Positions 22,651 to 32,794 of a DNA stretch of 64,000 nucleotides are shown in pieces; position 1 is the first letter of the stretch, and each line of letters opens with the position of its first letter. The translations under genes were made by a program, and so were the position numbers. Source of the DNA: Mesoplasma seiffertii ATCC 49495 (GTDB lineage: Bacteria > Bacillota_I > Bacilli_A > Mycoplasmatales > Mycoplasmataceae); the NCBI RefSeq assembly GCF_000518725.1, contig NZ_KI912486.1:126916-190915 (forward strand). Reading direction: 5' to 3'. Under the pieces are notes generated by a model that was given only the letters and a program-made list of their open reading frames with translations, was not told where the DNA came from and did no database searches.

Positions 22651-25398
22651 TTATAACCATTTTTTAAATAACTTAAGATATAGTATTTTTCAACCGTCAA
22701 ACATAAATAGCGCAACAAACCATGTTGACAAAATCATTAAAATTCATTGTCAATTTGATCTTGCCAAATCAAAGATGATTTCTGTTCCAGGAATCAATGG
22801 TAAGCAAAAAGCAATTACCGCAACTGTTGTTAAACAAATTGTTGTTGGTTTAGCCGGAAATTCTTTAAATCATGGTTTAAAGTGATTACACATAACTAAA
22901 CAGAATACTACATTTGTTATGGTATCTTCTAGTCAATACATCGCTTGAAACTCTAATAGTTTAGATTCATAACCAGGAACTTGTTGACGAATATCACCAA
23001 TAATTCCTGGATGAGTAACTAAACCAATCATCAAAATATTAAAAATTGCAATTATTTGAAATAGTACACCATTCCAAATAGCAAAAGGAATAATTGACTT
23101 AGTATCTCATCTAACTGGCTGTTCTACATAACGAGCATCTAAATTATCAGAAATAATTGAAAACTGCACGGCATTTAAAAGTAAGTTTTGAATTAACAGT
23201 TGAATTGCGCTCATTGGTTCATGATTAATAATAAACATTCCCAATAACAATTTAAATGTTAACGAAATTGCACTAGTGATTTTAAACTTTACAAATTTCA
23301 TCACATTCATTAGGGCTTTACGGCTTTCATGAATAGCAATTGAAATTGATTCAAGATCTCGTTCTTTTACCAGTAAATTAGCACAATTTTTCCCAAAGCT
23401 ATCTGAAGAGGTTGTTGTAATACCAATATCTGCTGCTAATAATTGATTGGCATCTTCAATATCTTTTCCTAAAAATCCAACTGTGGATTTATTCTTTTGC
23501 AAAACTTCAATTACTTTAACTTGAGCTCGCGAATCCATATTATAAAAAAGATTAACTTTGCTCAAGCATTTTGTTAATTGTGAATCACTTAGTTGATAAA
23601 TTTCTTCAGCACTAAGACTCTCTTTAATGGTGTAATTTAAGGCCTTAGCAATTACATTGGCATCATCTAAAGAACCACGAGTAAAATACTTAATATGGAC
23701 TTTTTCCTTGCGAATATTTTTTATAAAATTTTGTGAATTAGTTTTGGTTTTAATTTTATAATTGATTAGTCCAACAAAGGTATAGTTACTTGAAGTTATT
23801 CGGCGTTTTTGAAGATCATCAAGTGGTTGAATTGCGACTGCTAATGATTCAATATGATTTTCTAATAAATCAATAAAAGAAGCTTGAATTTGATTTCGCT
23901 TACTTGTAGTTAAATTATAGTTAAGATCATTGTATTTAAAATAGCGACAACGATTAAGAATATCAGAACGTGGTCCAATTAAAATTGCTAACTTATTGCC
24001 TTTTAAGTCTTCTACAATAGTGGTTTTAATATTATTTATATCTGCTTCATAACTTTCAATAAACTTATAATCTCGCTTCACTTGCAACTTAATTTGCTCA
24101 TATTCGTCAGCTTGTTTCAGAATTTTTAGTTGACGTTCATCAATGACTATTTCATTTTTTAAACCTAAAATAGCCATTGCTAAGGCATCAAGGTTTTTTT
24201 CAAAATAAACATCTGTAATTGATTTCAATTTTAATTCATTTTTTAGAAAAACTGATTCAAAGTCAATTGTTAAAACGTCCATTGAACCAATATTTTGAGC
24301 AACGGAAGTATCACGAGAAGTGATTTCTTTGGCACTTAAATTTTTACGAACCCTTGCAAAAGCGGAGGCTAAAATTAAGGGTAATGCGTCAGGGGCAAGC
24401 GCTACAGCAATTGCCATCGCAAAAATCATCGCTTCAATTCACACAAATGGATTGCTAAATCCCTTTTGCAGTCCCGTTAATCCGGATGCTAATAAAAAGA
24501 TAATCGGTACAAAAATAACTATTGTCAATATTAATATTTTAGTTACCTTACCAATTTGCTGATTAAATGTTGTATCTGGTTTATTATCCACTTGAGTTTG
24601 TTTTTTATGACCAAAATATGTTTTGCTACCTGTAAATAAAACAATCGCTCAACATTCACCACTTTTGACTTGTGATCCTCGATATAAAATATTATCAAGT
24701 TTGAAAATATCTTTACCTTTGTAAAAATTTTCTGAATCTTTGGTAATTAATGTACTTTCTCCAGTTAATACTTGTTGATTAACAATTAAGTCATTTACAT
24801 AAATAATTTGACAATCAACTGGGATAATATCTCCTTGAGCAAAATAAACAATATCGCCTTTATATATTTTTTCATTTGGAATTAGCGATAAACTGCTTTT
24901 AAAATTTTCAGCGTCATTAACAATTTCTTCAAGCAGTTTAATTTGAGGTAGATTTCTTAAAACCTTAACTCGATCACGCTGCTTGGAAATAATTTTTTGA
25001 TTATTTCTATAAATTGAATATGAATTTCAAAGTTGAAACCCTGTTGAAGAACTTATTAAAAAGATCACTAAAATTCCTCCCGCAAGAGAAGCATAGTCTT
25101 TAGGGTTAAGTGCAAACATTAAAAAGTTATAAAAAATAATTAGCAGCAAGATAATTGCAAAAACATCGCGCAAAGATTTAAATAGGTTTTGAAAAAACTT
25201 TCAATTGTCATTTTTAGAACTAAACTTTTTCTTATTTTGAAAATTAACAAATTTTGTATTTAATACAGTTGAGGGACTATTAAGTTTTTTAAGAGTTTTT
25301 TCTGGTTGTTGATTTGCGTAAGAAATAATTTTTCTTTCGTTTGATCATTTCGGTATTCGAAAACTTTTAGGTACTTTTTTAGTGGCGCTTTTTTTCAT
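22651..25398 (-). CDS. P-type ATPase homologue with degenerate catalytic motifs (MgtA-like)
   Basis: 915 residues, uninterrupted with TGA as Trp. Membrane and actuator parts look normal: TGES at about 212-215, and PDALPL in place of PEMLP in the M4 helix. The P domain does not: MDVLTIDFESV near 379 replaces MDVLCTDKTGT, so the aspartate stays but Lys-Thr-Gly-Thr are gone; DPP-K becomes INYK (about 545), TGD becomes TRG (about 573) and GDGxND becomes GKDIED (about 644). The linker between 379 and 545 leaves room for only a small nucleotide-binding domain. Family: magnesium-type P3B by overall pattern. ATP-driven transport seems impossible; a sensor or regulatory partner is a guess. AAGGAT precedes the ATG. 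Confidence 0.8.
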
Positions 25399-25447
25399 CT
25401 TTTATCAATCCTTATTTCTATTTAAACACATTATAGAAATAATGAAA

Positions 25448-26254
25448 CTATTTTTCATAGGCATTATAAAGTTTAATAAAATCTTCAATTCCGATAACTT
25501 CAGGTCTTAAAGTTTTATTAATTGAAACTTCATCTAATAGTTGATGAGCTTGTTCTTTATTTGTAGTTAATGTTGAAAGATTATTTAAAATCGTTTTTCG
25601 CTTATTATTGAATAATTTTCTAACAAAAGCGATAAATTTATCGCTATTTTTAACTAATTTTAAATTATCAGTTTTAAAGGTTAACGAAATAATTGCTGAA
25701 TCTACTTTTGGAATTGGTCTAAACATTCCCTTATTAACAGTGAATTCATATTTTTTATTAGCAAAAAACTCAGCTGCTATTGATAAGTTATTATAATTGT
25801 TTTCCCCTTTATTGGCGCAAACTCTCAACGCAACTTCTTTTTGCATCATAAACACGGCTTTTTCTAAATATGAATGTATTTTAAATGTTCTAAATAAAAT
25901 TTCACTTGTAATGTAATAAGGCATGTTAGAAATTAGAGAAACTTTTTGTTCAGGATAAGCGCGATGTTGATTAATTAGTTTTTCAAAATCTACTTCTAAA
26001 ACATCAGATAAGAAAAATACAAAATTATCATCTTTAATTTTGCTTTTTAAAATTGGCTCCATATCTTGATCAATTTCGATTGCTATAACTTTAGAAAAAG
26101 TTTTAACTAGTTTCTTAGTTAAAGCTCCAGTTCCTGGTCCAATTTCAATAATTAATTGATCGTGATTTTCTCCTAAAGTAGCAATAATTTTATTAATTAA
26201 ATTTTCATCACTAATGAAATTTTGTCCAAACTTTTTCTTTGCCTGTATTTCCAT
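25448..26254 (-). CDS. rsmA: 16S rRNA dimethyladenosine methyltransferase
   Basis: 268 residues. FGQNFISDENLINKI start, SAM-binding EIGPGTGALT, acidic AIEIDQDM and the catalytic SNMPYYIT (NLPY-type) motif are all in place. It dimethylates two adjacent adenosines near the 3' end of 16S rRNA during 30S maturation. AGGAG lies inside the end of rnmV, whose stop is one base from this ATG, so the two are translated together, as in Bacillus. Confidence 0.95.
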   Translation of the reverse strand: MEIQAKKKFGQNFISDENLINKIIATLGENHDQLIIEIGPGTGALTKKLVKTFSKVIAIEIDQDMEPILKSKIKDDNFVFFLSDVLEVDFEKLINQHRAYPEQKVSLISNMPYYITSEILFRTFKIHSYLEKAVFMMQKEVALRVCANKGENNYNNLSIAAEFFANKKYEFTVNKGMFRPIPKVDSAIISLTFKTDNLKLVKNSDKFIAFVRKLFNNKRKTILNNLSTLTTNKEQAHQLLDEVSINKTLRPEVIGIEDFIKLYNAYEK

Positions 26255-26255
26255 T

Positions 26256-26795
26256 TTATTCTCCTAATATCGCTTTGATATCTTCTACATTTAAACTAAT
26301 TCAATTTAATCACTTAAATAAAGTTTTTGAACTAATTTGTTCATTTCAACCATACTTTTTACAAATTACCATGCGGTTATTTTTTAAGTAAAAATCATTA
26401 TTTAAGTATTCACTTCAACTAAGAGATTCTTTTGATTGGTCAAATATAATCAAATCATTTAAAGCTTGTTTAATTGCTGCTTCACTAGCTTCAGCAATAC
26501 CAATCTTTTTACTACTAGAATCAATAGCAGTTTTTTCAATAAACGCATTGGCCACCTTAGTGCCTAAAAACCCAATAATTTGCTCACGAATTTTTTTACC
26601 TGGTCCATCTGGATCTGTAAAAATAATTACGCCAGTTTGTTGATTAGCTTTTTTAATAAATTCTAAAGTTTGTTGATTTAAACTTAATCCTTGTGTTTCG
26701 ATTGTTTTTAAATCTTCACCATAAATATTTTTAAGTTTTTGCGTATCAGTTTTACCCTCGACAATGATTATTTGTTTGATTTTTGCACCATTCAT
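26256..26795 (-). CDS. rnmV: Ribonuclease M5
   Basis: 179 residues. Toprim motifs: IIVEGKTDTQKLKNIYG near the N-terminus and IIFTDPDGPGKKIRE near residue 55 hold the Glu and DxD metal ligands. It trims 5S rRNA precursor. AAAGGGA precedes the ATG at 26795. The last ~50 residues follow a TGA-coded Trp. Followed directly by rsmA. Confidence 0.93.
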
Positions 26796-26869
26796 ATCGT
26801 ATTCCCTTTTTAAGTACTTATAAAAATGTTAAATTATTATTATATTATAACAATCAAAAGGGGTAAATT
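26796..26869. promoter_or_regulatory. Divergent promoter region between rnmV and the MreB-like gene
   Basis: 74 bases. TATTATATTATAAC at about 26838-26851 on the plus strand provides a -10 for the MreB-like gene; -35 uncertain. Confidence 0.4.
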
Positions 26870-27838
26870 ATGAGTATTAAAAGAATTGGAATTGTTTTTG
26901 GTGGTGAATACACAAGAATTATTTCTAGCGAAAACGGAACAATTTATGATGATTTATCGTTAGTCTGTTGAAATGACTTAACAACTGAAGTTGTTGTTAT
27001 GGGTAAAGACGCTAAGAAAATGATTGATCGTGTTGATAAACCTTTACGTGTTGTAGCACCTTTAGAAAATGATGAAGTTCAAAATTTGGAAATCTTTAAA
27101 GATATGGTTAAAGTAATTTTAGATAATTTTAAAGATCATATGGAAGGTGCTGAGTTAATTATTTCTGGACCGACAATTGAGAATGAACAAGTTCAAAAAA
27201 TTATATTAGATGTTATTAAAAACTTTAAATATGAATCAGTTGAATTTGTTCCTCGAATTTTCTTAGCAGCCGTTGGAGCTAACACTGATATCGATGATGA
27301 ATATGGAACAGTTATTTTAGATATTGATTATTATAAAGCAACTGTTGCAGTAATTGCTGAGCGTGAAGTTTTGGCTTATAGACAAACAACATTTGCTGAA
27401 AAACATTTAGACGATTTACTAATTCAAATTTTAAAAGAAAACTTTGGACTAGTAGTAGAACAAGAAATTATTGAAAAAATTAAATGATCACTTGGTTCTG
27501 TAATTAAGTTGCGCGATGATTTAGAATTAATTATTAATGGGCGCGATATGATTACAAACGAACGTCGTACTGTTACAGTAAGTGATTCTGAATTTAAAAA
27601 AATTTTCACACAAATTTTCACAAGTTATAAAGCGCTTGTGACTTCTGTACTTGAAAGTTGTCCAATGTTTATTCGAACAAGTGTTATTAAAAACGGAATT
27701 AAAATTACTGGTGAATTAGCCGGAATTATTGGTGTTAAAGACTTCTTTGCAGATTTCTTTGATGTTCCTGTAAAAACTGCCAAAAATCGAGGATATGCAA
27801 TCATCGATGGAGCATTGAAATATAAGAAAATTCAATAA
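26870..27838 (+). CDS. Diverged MreB-like actin homologue
   Basis: 322 residues, the usual MreB length, and colinear with MreB: IGIVFGGEYTRII in place of phosphate loop 1, MGKDAKKMI (AxGxxAkxM) near 44, VAPLENDEVQNLEIF, VPRIFLAAVGANTD (for EPxAAAIGAG), LDIDYYKATVAVI at 150-163 for DIGGGTTEVAVI, INGRDMITNERRTVTV, and ITGELAGIIGVKDFF at 280 for LTGGGALLRGL. The glycines and Asp/Thr that grip ATP are replaced in all three loops. AAAAGGGG precedes the ATG. Located head-on to replication between dnaN and rnmV. Filament formation without ATP cycling is possible; role unknown. Confidence 0.78.
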
Positions 27839-27856
27839 GCCGAAAACTAAAGTATT

Positions 27857-27926
27857 AAAAAATCTTTTAAGTATTGAAAAAGTGGCTGCAATGTTTGCAT
27901 GAGCTTTTGTACTTAAAAGATTTTTT
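27857..27926. terminator. Long 17-bp-stem hairpin after the MreB-like gene
   Basis: Bases 27857-27873 are the exact reverse complement of 27910-27926 (AAAAAATCTTTTAAGTA arm). The 36-base apex can partly pair again (AAAAG..TGCAA). Ends in T6, so it may terminate on the plus strand, and in A6 for the minus strand. Confidence 0.7.
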
Positions 27927-27968
27927 ATTATGAAATGTAGAATATTAATAGCCAATGATATTTATAAT

Positions 27969-28035
27969 AAAAAGCTTCCTAAGTAATTTATTACACAAAC
28001 TAATTTCAAGTTTGTGCTTATTTAAGAAGCTTTTT
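27969..28035. terminator. Two-tier hairpin between MreB-like gene and dnaN
   Basis: Outer arms AAAAAGCTTC (27969-27978) and GAAGCTTTTT (28026-28035), with an inner stem CACAAAC/GTTTGTG (27994-28000, 28010-28016). It ends dnaN on the minus strand and could back up the plus-strand hairpin 30 bases upstream. Confidence 0.7.
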
Positions 28036-28047
28036 ATTAACTTTTTA

Positions 28048-29175
28048 TTAATTTCCTAAATAAGTTGGTAAAACAACTTGTTTTAATTCGTCACTTGTTT
28101 GTTTACAAATAATAACTGGTCTTGTTGGATTAACAAATTGTAACTTAATTGGTTCATTATCAAATGTCTTTAAAGCATCTAATAAAAATTTTGAGTTAAA
28201 ACTAATAACTAAGTTTCCTGTTCCTTCAAGTTTGAAGTCTGTAAACTCTTCTTCATAATTTCCCACTTCAGAAACCGTTGATTTTACGTAAATACGGTCA
28301 TTTTCAATGCGAAGGTTAATAATCTGTGGCAGACCATCATCATTTGGCAAATCGGCTCTATTTAAGGTCTTTAAAAGCTTTTTAGACTCTACAAAAACTA
28401 CAGTTGCAAATTCTGTTGGAAAAGCAGCACTTACATTAGGAAATTGTCCATCAATCAAATTTGATTGAAATAGTACATTGTCAATAACAAAGGTTACATA
28501 ACCATCTGAAATAACAACTTTTAATGTTTTAGCATTCTCAACTAGTTTTGGTAATTCCAATAATGTTTTGTATGGAATTGTAATATTAATTTCTTCTGGC
28601 TGTTTTTCTGGTAAACTAATTGTCTTTTGACTAATTCGGAATAAATCTGTTGCTGAAAAAACGACTTTATCTTCAACAACATGAACATTTAGTCCTGAAA
28701 GAGATAATTTTTTACTTCATTCATCAATAGAAATTAATGTTTGAGCCAAAGTACGTTTGAAGTCATGACCGTCCAATTCTAAAATAGTTCCCTTTTCTCT
28801 AAAACCTAAACTTGGATAATCTTCAGCATCTAAAATATTGATATTAAATTCTGAAGAGTTTGTTGAAATACGCAATTCGGAATTTTCAACTGCTGTAAAA
28901 TTCACAAATTGATCATCAAGTCGTCTTAGCATCTCAATTACATAACGTCCCTTAATTAAAATTTTTCCTGGCTCATTAATATCTAAATCGGCATTGCTAT
29001 TTGTCAAAACACTCTTAAATGACAAAATAGTGTTTGTTGAAATGATTGTTAGTTTATCCATTGTTAGTTCTAAAAAAATTCCGCCAATTGTAGGATTTGG
29101 ATTTTTTGTATCTAATATCTTATTTGCTTTAAAAATTTCTTCTAGTAAAATTGCTCTATTAATTGAAAATTTCAT
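28048..29175 (-). CDS. dnaN: DNA polymerase III beta subunit (sliding clamp)
   Basis: 375 residues in three domains of about 125. MKFSINRAILLEEIFKANKI start and the C-terminal half FNSKFLLDALKTFDNEPIKL, VLPTYLGN are clamp signatures; the C-terminal cleft residues bind polymerase and other partners. Two frames in appearance are joined by a Trp TGA at about 28714. Forms the ring that tethers polymerase to DNA. Placed after dnaA with DnaA boxes between, the standard origin arrangement. Confidence 0.95.
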
Positions 29176-29370
29176 TTTGTATACTCCGTTTTAATTAAAA
29201 ATATTATCTCATATTTAGTTAGCAGATTTAATAAAATCTTAAGATTTATATTTGTCTTTTCCCGCGTATTTCTTATTACATTACTATACTTTATTAGTAT
29301 TATAGTGTGGAAAAGTGGATAACCTTAAAAACCTTAGAATGCATATAGAAATTGATCAAAAGTTTTCCCA
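29176..29370. promoter_or_regulatory. dnaA-dnaN intergenic DnaA boxes
   Basis: TGTGGAAAA (29306-29314) and AGTGGATAA (29314-29322) are two adjoining DnaA boxes on the opposite strand (TTTTCCACA and TTATCCACT, against consensus TTATCCACA). A TTTTCCCAT at 29363-29371 is a weaker match. Flanking DNA is AT-rich. May act in origin function or dnaN control. Confidence 0.65.
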
Positions 29371-29411
29371 TAAAAAAAACTAAAATCCTATTTCGATAAG
29401 ATTTTAGTTTT
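29371..29411 (-). terminator. dnaA terminator overlapping the end of the coding region
   Basis: AAAACTAAAATC (29376-29387) pairs with GATTTTAGTTTT (29400-29411). One arm lies inside the last codons of dnaA (stop TAG at 29388-29390), the U run follows on the minus strand. Confidence 0.8.
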
Positions 29412-30734
29412 TAAAACTTCAACGACTAATTTGAAATTTTTATCAGTATTAATTAGATTTTCAATTTTATTAACTGCGTTGATAACAGTTGTATGATCTT
29501 TACCACCAAATTCATTACCTATTTGAGACAAAGAATGATTTAAAATGTTTTTAACTAAGTACATTGATAAGTGGCGAGCATTAGCAATATTAGCCGTACG
29601 AGCTTTTCCATCAATTGACTTTACAGAAACACCGTACTTTTCACCAACAATTTCTTTAACTTTCTTGACATTTAAAATCCCTAAATTTGCAGTAGAAACA
29701 TCTTTAAATAAACTTGAAATAACATCCATGTTTATTTCTGCAGATGGTTCGTTTTGAATTCCTCAAAAACTAATTTTTGAAATTGATCCCTTGATCTTAC
29801 GGACATCATCAGCATAGTAAGTTGCGATATAGTTTAAAGCTTCATAAGAAATTTGTTGTTTAACACCTTGCATTTTAATTTCGGCTTTAGTGATTAAAAC
29901 AGCAGTTTCAAAATCTAAAGTTTTAATTGAGGTTGTTAATCCCATATCAAAACGGGTAATAATCCGCTTATCAAACCCATTTAAATTATCCGGAGATTTG
30001 TCACTAGAAAACACTAGTTGTTTATTATTTTCAATAAAGTGATTAAAAATTGTAAAGAAAATTTCATTAGTCTTTTCTTTTTTTGCCAAAAACTGGATGT
30101 CATCGATTAAAAGAACATCGTATGACATAAGTTCTTCTTTAAAAGCTTCAATAGCATCGTGGTCTTTGTATAAAACATCAACAACCCGTTTGATTAAAGA
30201 CTCACTTGATAAAAATAAAGTCTTTAATTCAGGCTTTTTCTCTGATATTTCGTTATAAATTGCCTGCAATAAATGTGTTTTTCCCAAACCAGAATCACCA
30301 TAAATAAATAAAGGAATATATTGTTTTCCGGGATTATGTGCAATCATTTTTGAAGCAAGAAAAGCTTGCTTATTGCTTTCACCTTCAATGAAATTGTCAA
30401 ATACAGCAGAATATTTTTTGGTAGGTATTTTTGTTACTGTTTTTGCAGCAGCAATTTCTTTAAGTTGCTTTTGATTTTCTTTGTATTGAGCAGCAGTCAT
30501 AAAATTAAAAATTACTAAATGACCTAAATGTTTTTTAATTTCTTTAACAATAACGTCTTTTAAAGGAGTAATAACTCTAATAGCGAATTGTGATTTAACA
30601 ACTAAGTTATATTCGTTTTGATCATTTCTAACTAACTTTGCAGTTGTGATGTAGTCATTGTAAACTTCTTCATCAACAATTTCGCTGGTTGAAAGTGACT
30701 CTTTAATTTTTAATCATAATTCAGTTTCATTCAT
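29388..30734 (-). CDS. dnaA: Chromosomal replication initiator protein
   Basis: 448 residues. Domain I at the N-terminus (MNETELWLKIKESL), AAA+ domain with Walker A GDSGLGKT and Walker B VLLIDDIQFL, sensor II region, and the C-terminal DNA-binding signature GGKDHTTVINAVNKIE. Binds the DnaA boxes on either side of its gene and melts the origin. AGGAGAA precedes the ATG at 30734. Two TGA codons encode Trp, the first at residue 7. Terminator overlaps its 3' end. Confidence 0.97.
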
Positions 30735-31038
30735 AAAGTTATTCTCCTAACGTGTTTAGATTATAAAATAATTAACAGGTAAAAACTTTTAAAATGTTAA
30801 TAAAATTGTTTTTGCTAACAGATTAATAAGACTAAGTTTTTAGATAAAATAGATTTTTCCAAGTCCGATTCTTATTTTCCACTTTTCCACATTAGACGTT
30901 TTTTATTGGGGAAAACTTTTGTAAAAAAAACTTTCTGGGGAAAAGACATCATTTATTTAAAATTCCTAATTCAAAACAAAGAGTTTTCATATATAATATT
31001 TATTGAAATTGTCTAAAAAAGGAGGATTGACGAAACTT
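30735..31038. other. oriC: Replication origin region (oriC), dnaA-rpmH intergenic
   Basis: 304 bases without a gene. TTTTCCACT (30875-30883) and TTTTCCACA (30883-30891) are adjoining DnaA boxes; TGGGGAAAA at 30907-30915 and 30936-30944 are degenerate boxes on the other strand. AT-rich stretches on both sides could serve as the unwinding element. Gene orientation switches here from minus to plus, and dnaA and rpmH flank it as in other Firmicutes and Mollicutes. Confidence 0.8.
30970..30997 (+). promoter_or_regulatory. rpmH promoter
   Basis: TATAAT at 30992-30997 with TTCAAA at 30970-30975, spacing 16. Transcription would start about 35 bases before the rpmH start codon. Confidence 0.6.
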
Positions 31039-31173
31039 ATGAAAAGAACTTGACAACCATCAAAAATTAAAACTGCTCGTACTCACGGTTTCAGAGCGAG
31101 AATGGCTACTAAAAACGGAAGAAGAGTAATTAAAGCTCGTAGAGCTAAAGGTAGAGCTAAATTATCTGCTTAA
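31039..31173 (+). CDS. rpmH: 50S ribosomal protein L34
   Basis: 44 residues: [18 protein letters not shown] start and [19 protein letters not shown] core are nearly invariant in L34. The Trp is encoded by TGA. GGAGG at 31021-31025 is 13 bases from the ATG, longer than usual; the in-frame TTG at 31027 is too close to it to be the start. First gene of the rpmH-rnpA-yidC group at the origin. Confidence 0.97.
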
Positions 31174-31193
31174 TGCTTTAGATAGAAATCTTG

Positions 31194-31526
31194 ATGAAGA
31201 ACAAAAGAATTATCAAAGGAAACTTTGATTTTCAAAATATAATCTCTAAACAAAGAACCTTAAAAAATGTTTCTTTTGTTGTATATTTTGAAAAAACAGA
31301 AAACAATTTCTTAGAATATGGAATTAGTGTTGGTAAAAAAATTGGTAACGCTGTTATAAGAAATAAAATTAAGAGACAAATTAGAATGATGATCAATGAC
31401 ATTATTCAAACAAATAACGGTGACAAAAATTTCCGAATCGTTATTATCGCTCGAAAAGCAATGTTGGAAAAAGATTTTGAATTTAACAAAAAAGCTTTAA
31501 CCAAACTAATTGAGCAACTTAAATAG
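31194..31526 (+). CDS. rnpA: Ribonuclease P protein component
   Basis: 110 residues. The RNR-type motif appears as VIRNKIKRQIRMMI near residue 60, with basic residues for RNase P RNA and pre-tRNA leader binding. Assists the catalytic RNA in 5' tRNA maturation. Start ATG at 31194; the TTG just before it is also in frame. No good ribosome-binding site lies upstream, which suggests coupling to rpmH 20 bases away. Confidence 0.92.
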   Translation: MKNKRIIKGNFDFQNIISKQRTLKNVSFVVYFEKTENNFLEYGISVGKKIGNAVIRNKIKRQIRMMINDIIQTNNGDKNFRIVIIARKAMLEKDFEFNKKALTKLIEQLK

Positions 31527-31542
31527 AAAGGGGTATAACCTT

Positions 31543-32730
31543 TTGTATAAAGCAAATAACAATGTTATGAGTTATCTTAATCCACAAAAAATGGGTAAAG
31601 GTAAAGCTACAAAAAAAGAAATCTTATTAAAAGTTTGAAAATGAACTAAAATTTTAGGGTTTTTATTCATTATTATCTCTATGCTATGAGGATGTGTACA
31701 AATGTACCAATCTGAATACATGGTGCAAGAAATTTTAGATATGACAGGTAATAAAGTTATTACCCCCGGAGTTTCATTTGAAATTGCGATTCGATCATTA
31801 GGAGACTTACCTGGAAAAGACCATATTATTATTGGTAATGGGGTTGATGCTTCTGAATACGGTTACAATGTTATTACTAGTTGGGGAGAAGCCTTCAGTA
31901 AAACTGGATCTCCATTTTATGGATTCTTCGTATATCCAACAGCGTTTGTATTAACAGGAATCATTAAAGGATTTGCTGGAACACTGCAACCAGGATTTAG
32001 TAATAGTGAACAAAGTAAATACGGAGTTTCTGTATTCTTTGGAATCTTATTTACTGTGGTTATTATTAAGTCAATAACTTTAGCATTTACATGAAAATCA
32101 CAGAAAAATCAGATTAAGATGCAACAAATGCAGCTAAAACAAGCGGAAATTCAAGCAAAATATAAAGATAAAAAAGATCAACTTTCAAAAAGTAAACAAC
32201 AGCAAGAAACAATGGCGTTGTATAAAAAAGAAGGAATTTCTCCAATGTCATCAGTTGCTGGAGGATTTGCTTCAATGCCGTTCTTATTTGCGATTTACGC
32301 AATCGTTAGATCAACAAGAGCATTGAAAGTTGCCAATATTGGTCAAATTTCATTGGTTGCTAAACCTTGAGAACAAGTAACAAATGGAAATTGAATTTAC
32401 TTTACTTTATTAGCAGTTTACTTACCATTGCAAATTATTTCGATGTTGTTACCAACATTGTTGCAATACCATAAACAAAGAAATATTACTTTGACTGAAG
32501 CTCAAAGAAAAGCACGTAAAAAACAATTAATCTTACAATTAGTAATGATGGTTGTATTCATCTTCATTGTCGCATCTGTTGCGTCAGGGGTTGCAATTTA
32601 CTGAATTATTTCTTCAACATACCAAATTTTCCAAACACTTGGATTCCATGTTTATAACCAAAAACATATTAAAACTGGAAACCGAGAAAGAGAAAGAAGA
32701 CTTCGTCAACAAGCGAAACAAACAAAATAA
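31543..32730 (+). CDS. yidC: YidC/OxaA membrane protein insertase
   Basis: 395 residues from a TTG start at 31543, nine bases after GAAAGGGG; ATG at 31567 is a later alternative without a good site. A first hydrophobic segment ends in LWGC, a possible lipobox as in Bacillus SpoIIIJ. Then a large outside loop and the conserved core of five helices with SPMSSVAGGFASMPFLFAIY and the basic cytoplasmic tail (NRERERRLRQQAKQTK). It inserts membrane proteins with or without SecYEG. Follows rnpA by 16 bases. Confidence 0.93.
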
Positions 32731-32731
32731 T

Positions 32732-32759
32732 AAAGAATAGCGCAAGCTGTTCTTTTTTT
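32732..32759 (+). terminator. Rho-independent terminator after yidC
   Basis: AAAGAATAGC pairs with GCTGTTCTTT around a GCAA tetraloop and runs into T7. Confidence 0.88.
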
Positions 32760-32794
32760 GTATAAAATATTTGTAATAAACTAGAGGTGCCAAA

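Noticed and set aside
32552-32740. Plus-strand open frame in the yidC 3' region
   Set aside because: Another frame of yidC with no start signal.
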